Shown here: positions 33,447-42,051 of the stretch, piece after piece
How the letters are laid out: every line of letters starts with the position of its first letter
Position numbering within the stretch: the stretch's first letter is position 1
NCBI RefSeq assembly: GCF_000265525.1
Contig: NC_018015.1
Location: 1,772,322 to 1,836,321, forward strand
Reading direction: 5' to 3'
DNA from: Thermococcus cleftensis
Lineage (GTDB): Archaea; Methanobacteriota_B; Thermococci; Thermococcales; Thermococcaceae
Length of the DNA stretch: 64,000 bases
Notes under the pieces: model-generated
Databases searched by the model: none
The model's input: only the letters and a program-made list of their open reading frames with translations
Told to the model about the DNA's origin: nothing
Translations under genes and position numbers: made by a program

Positions 33447-34151
33447 ATGGAGTTCATAGCCTTCACCTACGTGGGGAACTTCATAAGCGAGGGGCTGATA
33501 AAGGAAGTCGTCTTTGACGTGTTTGATGAGGCTAACCGGTTTTTTGACGAGAACGACGTCCCTCTGAGGTTCCTCTACGTGGGAAAGCTCAGGCTCGAGC
33601 CGGGTTATCTAATTGACATATACACCCAGGAGGGGAAGATCCGCGCCTATCCCTTGGAGGCCCTCGTTGATGTGCTCCACGCCAAGCTCCTCCATGAAAT
33701 AGAAGAGAGGCCGGACATCAAGATGGACAAGATATTTGCCCTTACCACGTTTCCCCTGGTTTCCCGCAATCCGTATTTCGACTTCTACGAGCGGTTCCTT
33801 GGTATCCACGAGACGAGGCTGGGCCTTCGAATAATGGTGCTTTCGATGAAGCCATTCGAACCCCCCGAGCTTTCGGTGTTGCTGAGGGAGCTGGCTGGAG
33901 AAAACCCTGCCAATGGCTCTAAGGAACGCCTGAGGGCTTCGCTGGAGCTGTTTAAGGCGAGGCTTCTCAAGGGGGTCCTCCACGAGATCGGCCACGGTTT
34001 CGGTCTGGAGCACTGCAACAACGACTGCGTTATGAACTCTCCCTCCAGCATCGAGGAGTGGGACTCCCGCCTCCCAGGGTACTGTGATTCCTGCTTCATC
34101 AGGCTCAAACGAGCCGTGGAGTGGTCCGGCTTTGATCCCCAGCAGGAATGA
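33447..34151 (+). CDS. amzA: Archaemetzincin metalloprotease
   Basis: Encodes 234 residues. The extended metzincin signature is complete: His179, Glu180, His183 and His189 (HEIGHGFGLEH) bind the catalytic zinc, and Cys190, Cys194, Cys213 and Cys216 (HCNNDC, GYCDSC) bind a second zinc, with Met196 as the Met-turn residue. It is a cytoplasmic protease of unknown substrate. It is longer than I recall for archaeal members (about 180-200 residues), with extra sequence around residues 150-165. The gene is divergent from the toroid operon and shares a putative operator. Confidence 0.95.
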   Translation: MEFIAFTYVGNFISEGLIKEVVFDVFDEANRFFDENDVPLRFLYVGKLRLEPGYLIDIYTQEGKIRAYPLEALVDVLHAKLLHEIEERPDIKMDKIFALTTFPLVSRNPYFDFYERFLGIHETRLGLRIMVLSMKPFEPPELSVLLRELAGENPANGSKERLRASLELFKARLLKGVLHEIGHGFGLEHCNNDCVMNSPSSIEEWDSRLPGYCDSCFIRLKRAVEWSGFDPQQE

Positions 34152-34243
34152 AGCTCTTCTGAACTGACGGAAGGCTGTTCGGCCATTCTGGTCATTACTT
34201 CACTCCAGGGAATGCCGCGGCTCCGGCAATGTCACGACCGCAA

Positions 34244-34253
34244 AGTTTATAAA
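34244..34253 (+). promoter_or_regulatory. TATA box of the small secreted protein gene
   Basis: AGTTTATAAA about 50 bases from the ATG at 34303; a clean promoter with a GGGGTGATGTGAC ribosome site further down. Confidence 0.55.
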
Positions 34254-34265
34254 GAATCGCACATA

Positions 34266-34277
34266 TGTAATATTACA
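34266..34277. promoter_or_regulatory. 12-bp palindrome at the probable transcription start
   Basis: TGTAATATTACA is a perfect palindrome placed 13-24 bases downstream of the TATA box, where a repressor would block initiation. Confidence 0.4.
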
Positions 34278-34302
34278 ATTACACATGCAGGGGTGATGTG
34301 AC

Positions 34303-34764
34303 ATGAAGAAGTTGCTGGCCGGATTGATGGCTTTGGCCGTGTTCGGCCTCGCGTTCGGGGCCGTTGCGGCTTATCAGGGCGTTCCGGGGCCGAACCCGGA
34401 GGTTGAGAGGACTACCACCCCCATGGCGTATGCCAAGGGCTACGGGCAGGGACAGGGTGGCATGATGGCGGGAGAAGGGACTCCATACATGGGGCTTGGA
34501 GTTAGAGCATCAAACCTCACCGAGACGAGCATCGACCCGGCAGAGGTTCAGGACTACCTGGCCCAGCTCAGCGTTGAGGAGTTCACCAACCCCCGCGGAG
34601 TAACCGTCCAGAAGCTCGTTTACGGGGACGACTACGTTGGCAAGATCGTCGGCGACTACGACCTGAGCGAGCTGGACGTTTACGCCGCCTATGAAACCCT
34701 CAACGGTGTCAAGGTCTTCTTGGCCTACGAGGGAAGCATAGTGGGCTTCGTCCTTATCAAGTGA
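34303..34764 (+). CDS. Small secreted protein, unknown
   Basis: Encodes 153 residues with a strong signal peptide (MKKLLAGLMALAVFGLAFGA, cleavage near AVAA-YQG). The following 40 residues are low-complexity and rich in Gly, Gln and Met (GYGQGQGGMMAGEG), which could bind copper or be flexible. The last 85 residues form a compact domain (DPAEVQDYLAQLSVEEFTNP through VFLAYEGSIVGFVLI). No family is recognised. It is a single gene with its own promoter and a palindromic operator candidate. Confidence 0.8.
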   Translation: MKKLLAGLMALAVFGLAFGAVAAYQGVPGPNPEVERTTTPMAYAKGYGQGQGGMMAGEGTPYMGLGVRASNLTETSIDPAEVQDYLAQLSVEEFTNPRGVTVQKLVYGDDYVGKIVGDYDLSELDVYAAYETLNGVKVFLAYEGSIVGFVLIK

Positions 34765-34810
34765 GCCAGTGCCCTCTCCTTTTTGATTTTTTGGCCCCTT
34801 CAGGTCATTT

Positions 34811-35272
34811 CTAAGGGCTTCCCACGAGCTTTTTGGCCTCCTCAAGAACCTTTGCCGCGTGGCCCTTCGCCCTGACGTTGATTTTCTTCCAGACTATTTC
34901 TCCATTCGGGTCGAATATGAACGTGCTCCTTATCACGCCCTCGTACTCCTTTCCATACCGCTTCTTCCTGCCCCAGGCCCCCAGGGCCTTTATCAGCCCT
35001 GCATCTGGGTCGCTCAGGAGCTTGACCTTTAGTCCGTGCTTCTCCTTGAACTTTCGGTGGCTCTCGACGGAATCCTTCGAGACGCCTATCACCTGAAAGC
35101 CCAGCTCCTCGAACTCCGGGAGGAGTTCTGTGAACTCCTTGGCCTCGGTCGTGCAGCCCGGAGTGTTGTCGCGCGGGTAGACGTAGAGGACAGTCCATTT
35201 TCCGGCCAGGACGTCTTTGAGGACTACCTCGCTCCCGTCCTCGTCAAGAACCTTGCTCTCGAGAGGGTTCAT
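34811..35272 (-). CDS. bcp: PrxQ/BCP-type peroxiredoxin, one-Cys
   Basis: Encodes 153 residues. The peroxidatic Cys40 sits in YPRDNTPGCTTEAKEF. PrxQ enzymes often have a resolving cysteine five residues later, but position 45 here is Lys and no other cysteine exists, so it must be recycled by an external thiol. It detoxifies peroxides in the cytoplasm. The start follows GGTGATGGT. The promoter contains a 14-base palindrome shared with the divergent pyruvate kinase gene. Confidence 0.93.
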   Translation of the reverse strand: MNPLESKVLDEDGSEVVLKDVLAGKWTVLYVYPRDNTPGCTTEAKEFTELLPEFEELGFQVIGVSKDSVESHRKFKEKHGLKVKLLSDPDAGLIKALGAWGRKKRYGKEYEGVIRSTFIFDPNGEIVWKKINVRAKGHAAKVLEEAKKLVGSP

Positions 35273-35288
35273 ACCATCACCAGAGTAA

Positions 35289-35302
35289 TTAGGGCGCCCT
35301 AA
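35289..35302. promoter_or_regulatory. Perfect 14-bp palindrome in the bcp-pyk divergent region
   Basis: TTAGGGCGCCCTAA lies directly downstream of the bcp TATA box (GTTTAAGAG, about 35302-35312 on the minus strand), in the position of a repressor site, and about 25 bases upstream of the pyk promoter candidate near 35328. Confidence 0.5.
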
Positions 35303-35365
35303 CTCTTAAACCTTTTGGCAAAGGTTATTAGGGAGGCCGGAAATTTCGAATTTAGGTGAAAGGAC

Positions 35366-36802
35366 ATGAGGCTACCCTCCCACAAGACGAAGATCATAGC
35401 AACGATAGGGCCTGCTTCGCTGAAGAGGAGCACGCTTGAGGCCATGATAAAGTCCGGAATGAGCGTGGCGCGCATAAACTTCGCCCACGGTGACCTTGAG
35501 CAGCACGCGAAGACCGTTGAGCTTATCAGGGAGGTCTCCGAGAAGCTCAACCGGCCCGTTGCCATTCTTGGCGACCTGCCAGGTGTTAAAATACGCGTCG
35601 GGGAAATCGCTGGGGGTTCGGTTACCCTTCGCCGCTGGCAGACGGTGACGCTGACGACGAGGGACGTGGTTGGAAACGAGGGCGTGATACCGGTCCAGTT
35701 CAAGGATTTTCCGAAGATGGTGTCCAAGGGCGACGTTATCTACCTGAGCGACGGTTTCATAGCACTGAGGGTTGAGGAAGTCAGGGGACAGGACGTCGTC
35801 TGCAAGGTTCTGGTTGGCGGGCCGCTTTTCTCCCACAAAGGGATAAACGTTCCCAGGGCTAGAATGGCGATTGACGCCGTGACCGAGAAGGATCTCGAGT
35901 TCATCAAGTTCGCGCTGGAGCACGGCATAGACGCCATCGGGATAAGCTTCGTCGGATCGGCTTACGATGTCCTCAAGGTGAGGCGCTTCGTTGAGGAGAA
36001 CAACGGCAGGCTCTTCATAATCGCCAAGATAGAGCGACCCGACGCGGTGAGGAACTTCGATGATATCCTGTGCGCGGCGGACGGGATAATGATAGCCAGG
36101 GGAGATTTGGGGGTGGAAATGCCGATAGAAAAGCTGCCGGTCCTTCAGAAGAAGCTCATTCACAAGGCCAACGTCGCCGGAAAGCCGGTCATAACAGCCA
36201 CCCAGATGCTGGAGAGCATGACGGAAGAGAAGCTGCCGACGAGGGCAGAGGTCACCGACGTGGCCAACGCGATCCTTGATGGTACCGATGCGGTGATGCT
36301 GTCCGAGGAGACCGCCGTCGGTAAGTACCCGGTAGACGCTGTCAGAATGATGGCCAGAATAGCCAAGACGACCGAGGCCTACCGCGACTCCCAGTGGGCC
36401 TCGAGGATAGTGGACTGGAAGATGAACGAGTGGAAGGGAAGGGTGCCGAAGAAGGGAACCATCAAGGATACAATAGCGAGGAGCATAATAGAGGCCCTTA
36501 ACTCCCTCGACATAAAGTACATTCTCACACCCACCAGGACAGGGGAGACCGCCAGGCTCATCTCGCGCTTCAAGCCGAAGCAGTGGGTCCTGGCCTTTGC
36601 CACCGACGAGCACGTTGCAAGGAATCTGATGTTCTCCTACGGCGTCTATCCCTTCGTCGTCGAGGAGACCAGCGAGGAGGAAATACTCCGCCTGATAAGC
36701 GGCCTTGGCTTGGTCAAGGAGAACGACATAGTCCTGCTCACCAAGGGGACGCCGATAGGAAAGACGGCCGGAACCAACACCATAAGGATTTTTAGTGTTT
36801 GA
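35366..36802 (+). CDS. pyk: Pyruvate kinase
   Basis: Encodes 478 residues. It converts phosphoenolpyruvate and ADP to pyruvate and ATP. The N-terminal TKIIATIGPAS, the MARGDLGVEMP-type loop (here IARGDLGVEMP), KPVITATQMLESM and the DGTDAVMLSEETAVGKYP segment are all diagnostic; the last 120 residues are the C-terminal domain. The ATG follows GGTGAAAGGAC. It is followed closely by a small membrane protein and an APC permease on the same strand. Confidence 0.98.
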   Translation: MRLPSHKTKIIATIGPASLKRSTLEAMIKSGMSVARINFAHGDLEQHAKTVELIREVSEKLNRPVAILGDLPGVKIRVGEIAGGSVTLRRWQTVTLTTRDVVGNEGVIPVQFKDFPKMVSKGDVIYLSDGFIALRVEEVRGQDVVCKVLVGGPLFSHKGINVPRARMAIDAVTEKDLEFIKFALEHGIDAIGISFVGSAYDVLKVRRFVEENNGRLFIIAKIERPDAVRNFDDILCAADGIMIARGDLGVEMPIEKLPVLQKKLIHKANVAGKPVITATQMLESMTEEKLPTRAEVTDVANAILDGTDAVMLSEETAVGKYPVDAVRMMARIAKTTEAYRDSQWASRIVDWKMNEWKGRVPKKGTIKDTIARSIIEALNSLDIKYILTPTRTGETARLISRFKPKQWVLAFATDEHVARNLMFSYGVYPFVVEETSEEEILRLISGLGLVKENDIVLLTKGTPIGKTAGTNTIRIFSV

Positions 36803-36833
36803 CTTTCCCTCTCTTGTTCAGGGGTGCATAAAG

Positions 36834-37028
36834 ATGGATCCCAACCAGGTAGCGGGTATGGCTGTGATCTTTGGCGCTTACAGCCTGATGCTCTACCTCC
36901 TCTACAGGTCGAACAAAATCATAGCCGAGATAAAAAGAAGGAGGCTCGTGGAGAAGCGTAGGTATGCAAAGAAGAAGATAGCCCATGTTCTTGAGGTCCA
37001 CAGGGCAACAAGGCACAGGAGGCAGTAA
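36834..37028 (+). CDS. 64-residue single-span membrane protein
   Basis: Encodes one hydrophobic helix (VAGMAVIFGAYSLMLYLLYR) followed by a strongly basic cytoplasmic tail (KIIAEIKRRRLVEKRRYAKK). The ATG at 36834 has GGGGTG at good spacing; the in-frame codon at 36795 is too early. It ends two bases before the APC permease start, so it is probably co-translated with it and may be a small accessory subunit. No family is recognised. Confidence 0.75.
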   Translation: MDPNQVAGMAVIFGAYSLMLYLLYRSNKIIAEIKRRRLVEKRRYAKKKIAHVLEVHRATRHRRQ

Positions 37029-37030
37029 AA

Positions 37031-39262
37031 ATGGAAAATGGAGAACGTGTTGAGCTGTCGAGGGGTCTGTCATTAACCCACCTCATGATGATGGGAATGG
37101 GCATGATGATCGGGGCCGGTGTCTTCGTTGCCACTGGAATAGCGATAGGCTTCGCCGGTCCCGGCGGAATACTCGTTGCATTCGCTCTCAACGGTCTCAT
37201 CGCTTTCTTCTCGGCCATGTCATTCGCGGAACTTGCCTCCGCACTTCCCACAGCTGGAGGGGCTTACACCTACATAGACGAGGCTTTCAAAGGTCTAATC
37301 GGCTTCATCTCCGGCTGGATGAACTGGTTCGCCCTGACCGTGGCCGGCAGTTTGTATGCGATAACCTTCGCCACCTACACTGTCTTCCTTCTTGAGGGGA
37401 CGAGCTGGTTCACCAACCTCAACCTGGAGCACGAGCTGGTGATAAAGCTCCTCGCACTGGCCATAGCACTGGTTTTCGTGGCAATAAACTACATAGGCGT
37501 CTCCGAGACGGGGAGCATAGAGAACCTCATAACCCTTGGCCAGATGGGAACGCTGGCCTTCATAGGGCTGTTCTCGATATACTACATCTTCGTCCACCCG
37601 GAGAAGCTGGCCCACTTCAACGACTTCGTCCCCAACGGCTGGGACAAGGTGCTTATGGCGATGGGCTTCACCTACGTCGGCTTTGAGGGCTACGAGGTGA
37701 TAGCCCATGCTGGAGAGGAGGCAGTTAACCCAAAGGAGACCGTCCCGAAGGCCATACTCTACTCCGTCGTTGCGGTAACTGCCACGTACATACTCTTCGC
37801 CTTCGCGGCCATAGTCGGCGCCGAACCCGGAAACGTGCCCCTAACCGAGTGGTTTGCCGAGCTTGGCCCCGTCGGAATGGGTGAGGCCATAAAGGACCTT
37901 ATGCCCTACGGCGGCCTGCTCATAACCCTCGCGGCGATATTCTCCTCAACCTCGGCACTTAACGCCACCATATACTCCTCCACGAGGGTCCTCTTCGCGA
38001 TAAGCAGGGACGGAAGACTGCCGTCTTTCTTCTCCCGCATACACCCCGTCAGGAGGGTTCCTCACTACGCCCTCTTTGCCTCGTCACTCATAATTCTCAG
38101 CGTGGCTCTCATCTTCCCGATAGAGGACGTCGCCGCGAGCGCCGACATAGTGTTCCTCCTCATCTTCCTGCTCGTGAACGCGGCGGTGATAAGGATAAGG
38201 AACGAGCGCGGGGACGAGCTTGACTACGGTTTCCAGATGCCCTACTTCCCCTACATACCCCTGCTGGCGATACTCTTCCAGGCGGTGCTCTCGCTCTGGG
38301 TCTTCAACGTCAGCCCGACCGCTTGGGCAATAACCCTCACCTGGGTGGCCATAGGTCTGATCGTTTACAAGTCTTACAGGGGCGCGAGGGTGGAGCGTTT
38401 CAAGTCCGAGCGCGAAAAGGTTTTCGAGGAGGAGGTCGAGGCGGGAGCGAGGTATAGAATCGTTGTAGCCGTCTCAAACGAGAGGACCGCCCCGGTGCTG
38501 GTGCGCTACGCAGAGAGGATAGCCAAACAGGTGAACGGAGAGCTTTTCGTGATCAGCGTCGTGACCGTTCCAGAGCAGACGCCGCTGGAGGAAGCCAGGC
38601 AGTTCGCGGACGGGGCTAGAAAAGTCCTCAGGGTGGCCAGAGAGAGCGTTTCCGGCGACGTGAGGGTCGAGGGAATAATCTACTACTCCCACAGCGTGTA
38701 CAGAGGTATAATGAGCGCCGTCCGGGACAAGAGGGCGGACCTGCTAATACTCGGCTGGGAGGGCAGGTCGAGGTGGAGCAAGTACGTCCTTGGAAGCAAC
38801 CTGGACAGAATCGTCCGCGACGCCCCGTGCAACGTCATCGTGATAAAGCCGGGGGAAACGGAGCGGAAGGAGAAAGTTGAGAGGATTCTCTTCCCAACAC
38901 GTGGAGGCAGGAACGCCTCAAAGGCGGCCGAACTCGTTGGCCTGCTGGCTGAATCGTACGGTGCTAATGTTACGGTGCTGACGGTGAGTGAGGCAAAGAT
39001 GAATCTCGACGCGGTACTTCAGAGGATTCCCAACGCCCGGCTTGAGGTGCGCGGCGGGAACGTCATTGAGGGGATCCTCAGGGAATGCCAAAAACACGAC
39101 CTCCTAATAATGGGAGCCACACGGGAACCGCTGTTCCGGAGGCTCATCTTCGGGGAGGTTCCCGAAAAGGTCGCGTCGAAGTGCCGGAAGACGGTTCTCC
39201 TCGTGAAGATAAACAGGGGCATAAGGGCGAGGATAAACAGGCTCGTTGGAAGAAGGGAGTAG
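37031..39262 (+). CDS. APC-family amino acid permease fused to two UspA domains
   Basis: Encodes 743 residues. Residues 1-450 contain twelve membrane helices of an APC transporter; GMMIGAGVFVATGIAIGFAG is the unwound substrate-binding helix. Residues about 475-610 form a UspA domain (RIVVAVSNERTAPVLVRYAE through VLGSNLDRIVRDAPCNVIVIK), and about 618-730 a second, more divergent one (ILFPTRGGRNASKAAELVGL through GEVPEKVASKCRKTVLLVK). USP domains bind ATP or AMP in related proteins, so transport may respond to energy state. Such fusions are known in archaea. Confidence 0.93.
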   Translation: MENGERVELSRGLSLTHLMMMGMGMMIGAGVFVATGIAIGFAGPGGILVAFALNGLIAFFSAMSFAELASALPTAGGAYTYIDEAFKGLIGFISGWMNWFALTVAGSLYAITFATYTVFLLEGTSWFTNLNLEHELVIKLLALAIALVFVAINYIGVSETGSIENLITLGQMGTLAFIGLFSIYYIFVHPEKLAHFNDFVPNGWDKVLMAMGFTYVGFEGYEVIAHAGEEAVNPKETVPKAILYSVVAVTATYILFAFAAIVGAEPGNVPLTEWFAELGPVGMGEAIKDLMPYGGLLITLAAIFSSTSALNATIYSSTRVLFAISRDGRLPSFFSRIHPVRRVPHYALFASSLIILSVALIFPIEDVAASADIVFLLIFLLVNAAVIRIRNERGDELDYGFQMPYFPYIPLLAILFQAVLSLWVFNVSPTAWAITLTWVAIGLIVYKSYRGARVERFKSEREKVFEEEVEAGARYRIVVAVSNERTAPVLVRYAERIAKQVNGELFVISVVTVPEQTPLEEARQFADGARKVLRVARESVSGDVRVEGIIYYSHSVYRGIMSAVRDKRADLLILGWEGRSRWSKYVLGSNLDRIVRDAPCNVIVIKPGETERKEKVERILFPTRGGRNASKAAELVGLLAESYGANVTVLTVSEAKMNLDAVLQRIPNARLEVRGGNVIEGILRECQKHDLLIMGATREPLFRRLIFGEVPEKVASKCRKTVLLVKINRGIRARINRLVGRRE

Positions 39263-39341
39263 CCCCTCTCCTTTTCTACCCTATAGCCGTTTGAACCACA
39301 ACCCTTTATAGCCGCCTGCCGTAGTTCCTCCGGGGGTTGCC

Positions 39342-40013
39342 ATGAACGTCCTGATCTTCGGTCCGCCCGGAAGCGGCAAGTCCACCCACTCGAGGACGAT
39401 AACGGAGCGCTACGGTCTTACCTACGTCTCCTCCGGGGACTTGATAAGGGCAGAGATAGAGAGGGGAAGCGAGCTGGGGAGGGAGCTTGAGGAGTACCTG
39501 GCAAGGGGAGAACTCATACCCGACACGGTCATCAATACCCTGATAATCTCAAGGCTCAGGAGGCACAGGAGGAACTTCCTCATAGACGGCTACCCCAGGA
39601 CGCCCGCCCAGGTGCTCGCCCTCGAGGAGTACCTTTACGACCACGGAATGACCTTGGACGTTGCGATGGAGATATTCATAACGAAGGAGGAGAGCGTGGA
39701 GCGCATAGCAGGGAGGAGGGTATGCCCGCGGTGCGGTGCGGTTTACCACGTGAAGTACAACCCTCCAAGGGTGCCGGGAAAGTGCGACCTCTGCGGTGCG
39801 GAACTGGTTCGGCGCGAAGACGACCGGCCCGAGGTAGTGGAGAGAAGGTACGACCTTTACTTGAAGAACATGGAACCGATAATCAAGTTCTACAAAAGGC
39901 AGGGGATATACGTCAGAATCGACGGCCACGACGGCATTCCCCAGGTGTGGGAGCGCATAAGGCCCCTCCTCGACTACATCAGCTCCCGCGAGTCTTTCCG
40001 AGGGCGCTCATAA
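39342..40013 (+). CDS. adk: Adenylate kinase, zinc-LID type
   Basis: Encodes 223 residues. GPPGSGKST is the P-loop, DGYPRTPAQ the AMP-binding segment, and CPRCG ... CDLCG (about residues 127-150) a four-Cys zinc site in the LID domain. It equilibrates ATP, ADP and AMP. A TTTATA box near 39303 and a GGGGG ribosome site precede the ATG. The last 35 bases overlap the convergent next gene. Confidence 0.96.
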   Translation: MNVLIFGPPGSGKSTHSRTITERYGLTYVSSGDLIRAEIERGSELGRELEEYLARGELIPDTVINTLIISRLRRHRRNFLIDGYPRTPAQVLALEEYLYDHGMTLDVAMEIFITKEESVERIAGRRVCPRCGAVYHVKYNPPRVPGKCDLCGAELVRREDDRPEVVERRYDLYLKNMEPIIKFYKRQGIYVRIDGHDGIPQVWERIRPLLDYISSRESFRGRS

Positions 40014-40725
40014 GTTCCCTTACTTCCTCCATCTCGGCCAGTTCTTCGGCCTCCCTCTCAATCTTGTCTATTCGCCCCATCACGGTTCCGACGGCCCTGT
40101 CCTCGGGATCGAGAACTCTAGCTTCTACCCTTATGTAGTCGGCGTTCAGGGTTCTCAGGTAGGAGGAGGCCTTGTACTCCAGCTCCCGGGCGAGGGCTTC
40201 CTTGTCCGCCTGGGAGGTCTGCTCAGGGAGCAGGAGGGTAACTGTGAGCTTCGGCCTCCCGTCGGAGGGCATGCTGAGCACCAGCGTCTGGAACTTCACC
40301 CTCTTGTCCTTCAGGTATATCGTAAGCCCCTTTCCGAGGCGCTCTATGGTTCTCCTGATGTCATCGGGGCAGTTGATGATGAGCCTCCCTCCTTCCTTCT
40401 TCGTCTCCGCGGCAGCCTCGACAACTCTGAACCCGACCACCTGAAACCTCGCCTCGTAGAGCCTTCCAAAGGTTTTCGTGGCGTCCTCAGCCAGCTTTTC
40501 AAGGAGGCCGGAGAGGATTGAGTCCAGCTCCGCCGGCAGAAAAGTTTCGGGCTTCCGGACCTCGAAGATGAAGGCTACCCGTATCGTCCTGTCCACGGGC
40601 TTCACGCCGGCCTTCATATCAACCAGCTCCACGCCCAGCGCTTCCAGGGCGTCCTTTATGGGGCCGGCGAAGAGCTTGTCGATCACGGGGTAGTACTCGG
40701 GAGGTTCAACCGTCAGGGTGACCAT
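39979..40725 (-). CDS. Conserved hypothetical protein, unknown
   Basis: Encodes 248 residues. It has an alpha/beta N-terminal domain (TVEPPEYYPVIDKLFAGPIK), a central part with RLIINCPDDIRRTIERLGKG, and a helical, acidic-basic C-terminus (GRIDKIEREAEELAEMEEVR). No membrane helix or catalytic motif is visible. Its end overlaps the adk end by 35 bases, tail to tail. I do not recognise the family; it looks like an order-specific conserved protein. Confidence 0.75.
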   Translation of the reverse strand: MVTLTVEPPEYYPVIDKLFAGPIKDALEALGVELVDMKAGVKPVDRTIRVAFIFEVRKPETFLPAELDSILSGLLEKLAEDATKTFGRLYEARFQVVGFRVVEAAAETKKEGGRLIINCPDDIRRTIERLGKGLTIYLKDKRVKFQTLVLSMPSDGRPKLTVTLLLPEQTSQADKEALARELEYKASSYLRTLNADYIRVEARVLDPEDRAVGTVMGRIDKIEREAEELAEMEEVRELMSALGKTRGS

Positions 40726-40796
40726 GGGATCATCTCTACCACCACTACGGCGAAATCACTTTAAGGGTTTCCATCAAGATCCCTTCGGTGAACCTA

Positions 40797-41078
40797 ATGA
40801 AAGTGAAGTTTTACGCGACCTTCCGGGAGATGGTCGGGAGGAAGGAGGTTGAGGTTCACGGCGTCAAAACGGTCGGGGAGCTAATAGACTACCTCGCCGA
40901 GCACTACAGCCCCGACATCAAGAGGGAACTCCTGGAAACTCCCCGCGTCGGCCCAAACAAGCCCATCGATGGAATGATACTCGTGAACGGCCACAACGTG
41001 CTCCACCTGAAGGGGCTCGACACCGAGCTTAAGGAGGAAGACGAGGTCCACATATTCCCGCCCGCCGGTGGTGGCTGA
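40797..41078 (+). CDS. MoaD/ubiquitin-like sulfur carrier or protein modifier
   Basis: Encodes 93 residues of the beta-grasp fold: KVKFYATFREMVGRKEVEVH at the start, VHIFPPAGGG at the end. The C-terminal Gly-Gly is adenylated by E1-like enzymes in molybdopterin synthesis, tRNA thiolation or SAMP-type protein conjugation. The ATG at 40797 has GGTGA upstream; the earlier GTG at 40788 does not. It overlaps the next start by one base. It is in line with tungstopterin use, since a pterin-dependent oxidoreductase occurs in this window. Confidence 0.92.
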   Translation: MKVKFYATFREMVGRKEVEVHGVKTVGELIDYLAEHYSPDIKRELLETPRVGPNKPIDGMILVNGHNVLHLKGLDTELKEEDEVHIFPPAGGG

Positions 41079-41359
41079 TGGCGGTCGCGGAGCTCTGCCT
41101 CTTTCCCCTGGGGACGGAAAGCCCGAGCGTTGGGGAGTATCTCAAGCCGGTCCTCAAAGTAATTGAAGACAGCGGCCTCAAGTACCAGCTTTGCCCGATG
41201 GGAACGGTCGTCGAGGGGCCGGTGGAGGAGATACTCGAGCTGGTCAAGCTCTGCCACGAGGCCATACTTAAAGCGGGCGCGAAACGCGTCGTCATAAGCC
41301 TTAGAATAGACGACAGGACGGACAAGGAGCTCACCATCGAGGGCAAGGTGAGGATCTGA
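41078..41359 (+). CDS. MTH1187 family thiamine-binding protein
   Basis: Encodes 93 residues with ferredoxin-like fold landmarks of the MTH1187/YkoF (DUF77) family: FPLGTESPSVGEYLKPVLKVIEDSGLKYQLCPMGTVVEG and GAKRVVISLRIDDR. Members bind thiamine or its precursor HMP. It is linked by one-base TGATG overlaps with both its neighbours, so the three genes form one operon. Confidence 0.9.
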   Translation: MAVAELCLFPLGTESPSVGEYLKPVLKVIEDSGLKYQLCPMGTVVEGPVEEILELVKLCHEAILKAGAKRVVISLRIDDRTDKELTIEGKVRI

Positions 41360-42051
41360 TGGAGTACTTCGATAAAATAGCGGGCAGGTACGACGAATGG
41401 TACAGAACGAAAACCGGCAGATACGTGGACAGAACTGAGAAGTGGCTGATTTTCTCCATGATGGAAACCAGAGGAGGCAAAGCCCTCGACCTCGGCTGTG
41501 GGACGGGCAACTACACGCTTGAGTTGAAGAAGAGGGGCTTCGACGTCATAGGCCTCGATGCAAGCGAGGGAATGCTCAGAATAGCCCGCTCCAAGGGGCT
41601 AAACTGTATCATGGGAGATGCCTACTCCCTCCCCTTCCCCGACGAGAGCTTCGACCTCGTGCTGAGCGTTACGATGTTCGAGTTCATTCACGAGCCCGAG
41701 AGGGTTCTGGCTGAGATCCACCGCGTCCTCAGGCCGGGGGGAGAGGTCATCATCGGGACGATGAACGGGAGGAGCCTGTGGTTCCTCCTCAAGCGCCTCA
41801 AGAGCATCTTTACCGAGACCGCCTATCGCTACGCCCGCTTCTACACGCCGGGCGAGCTTGAAGGCCTTCTCAGAAAAGCCGGCTTTATCGGTGTTGAGAG
41901 CGCTGGGATTATCTTCTTCCCCTCCTTCTGGCCCTTCATCGGCCTTGCGGAGAAGGTTGATAAGAAATGTTACAAAAAGTGCAAGAGTTTGGGAGCGTTC
42001 GTGGCTGTAAAGGGGAGAAAGGGGGCTGAAGCAATCAGCCCTCCCAGATGA
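41359..42051 (+). CDS. SAM-dependent methyltransferase, class I
   Basis: Encodes 230 residues. ALDLGCGTGNYTLELKKRGFDVIGLDASEGML is the SAM-binding motif I and acidic loop, FDLVLSVTMFEFIHEPERVLAEIHRVLRPGG covers motifs II and III. It looks like a UbiE/small-molecule type. The C-terminus is basic and Cys/Lys rich (KVDKKCYKKCKSLG). The target is unknown. It overlaps aglB tail to tail by 17 bases. Confidence 0.9.
   Translation: MEYFDKIAGRYDEWYRTKTGRYVDRTEKWLIFSMMETRGGKALDLGCGTGNYTLELKKRGFDVIGLDASEGMLRIARSKGLNCIMGDAYSLPFPDESFDLVLSVTMFEFIHEPERVLAEIHRVLRPGGEVIIGTMNGRSLWFLLKRLKSIFTETAYRYARFYTPGELEGLLRKAGFIGVESAGIIFFPSFWPFIGLAEKVDKKCYKKCKSLGAFVAVKGRKGAEAISPPR

Noticed and set aside
35372-36613. 413-codon open frame opposite pyruvate kinase
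   Set aside because: Antisense shadow of a full-length, well-recognised gene; its translation has no recognisable domain and lacks a promoter.
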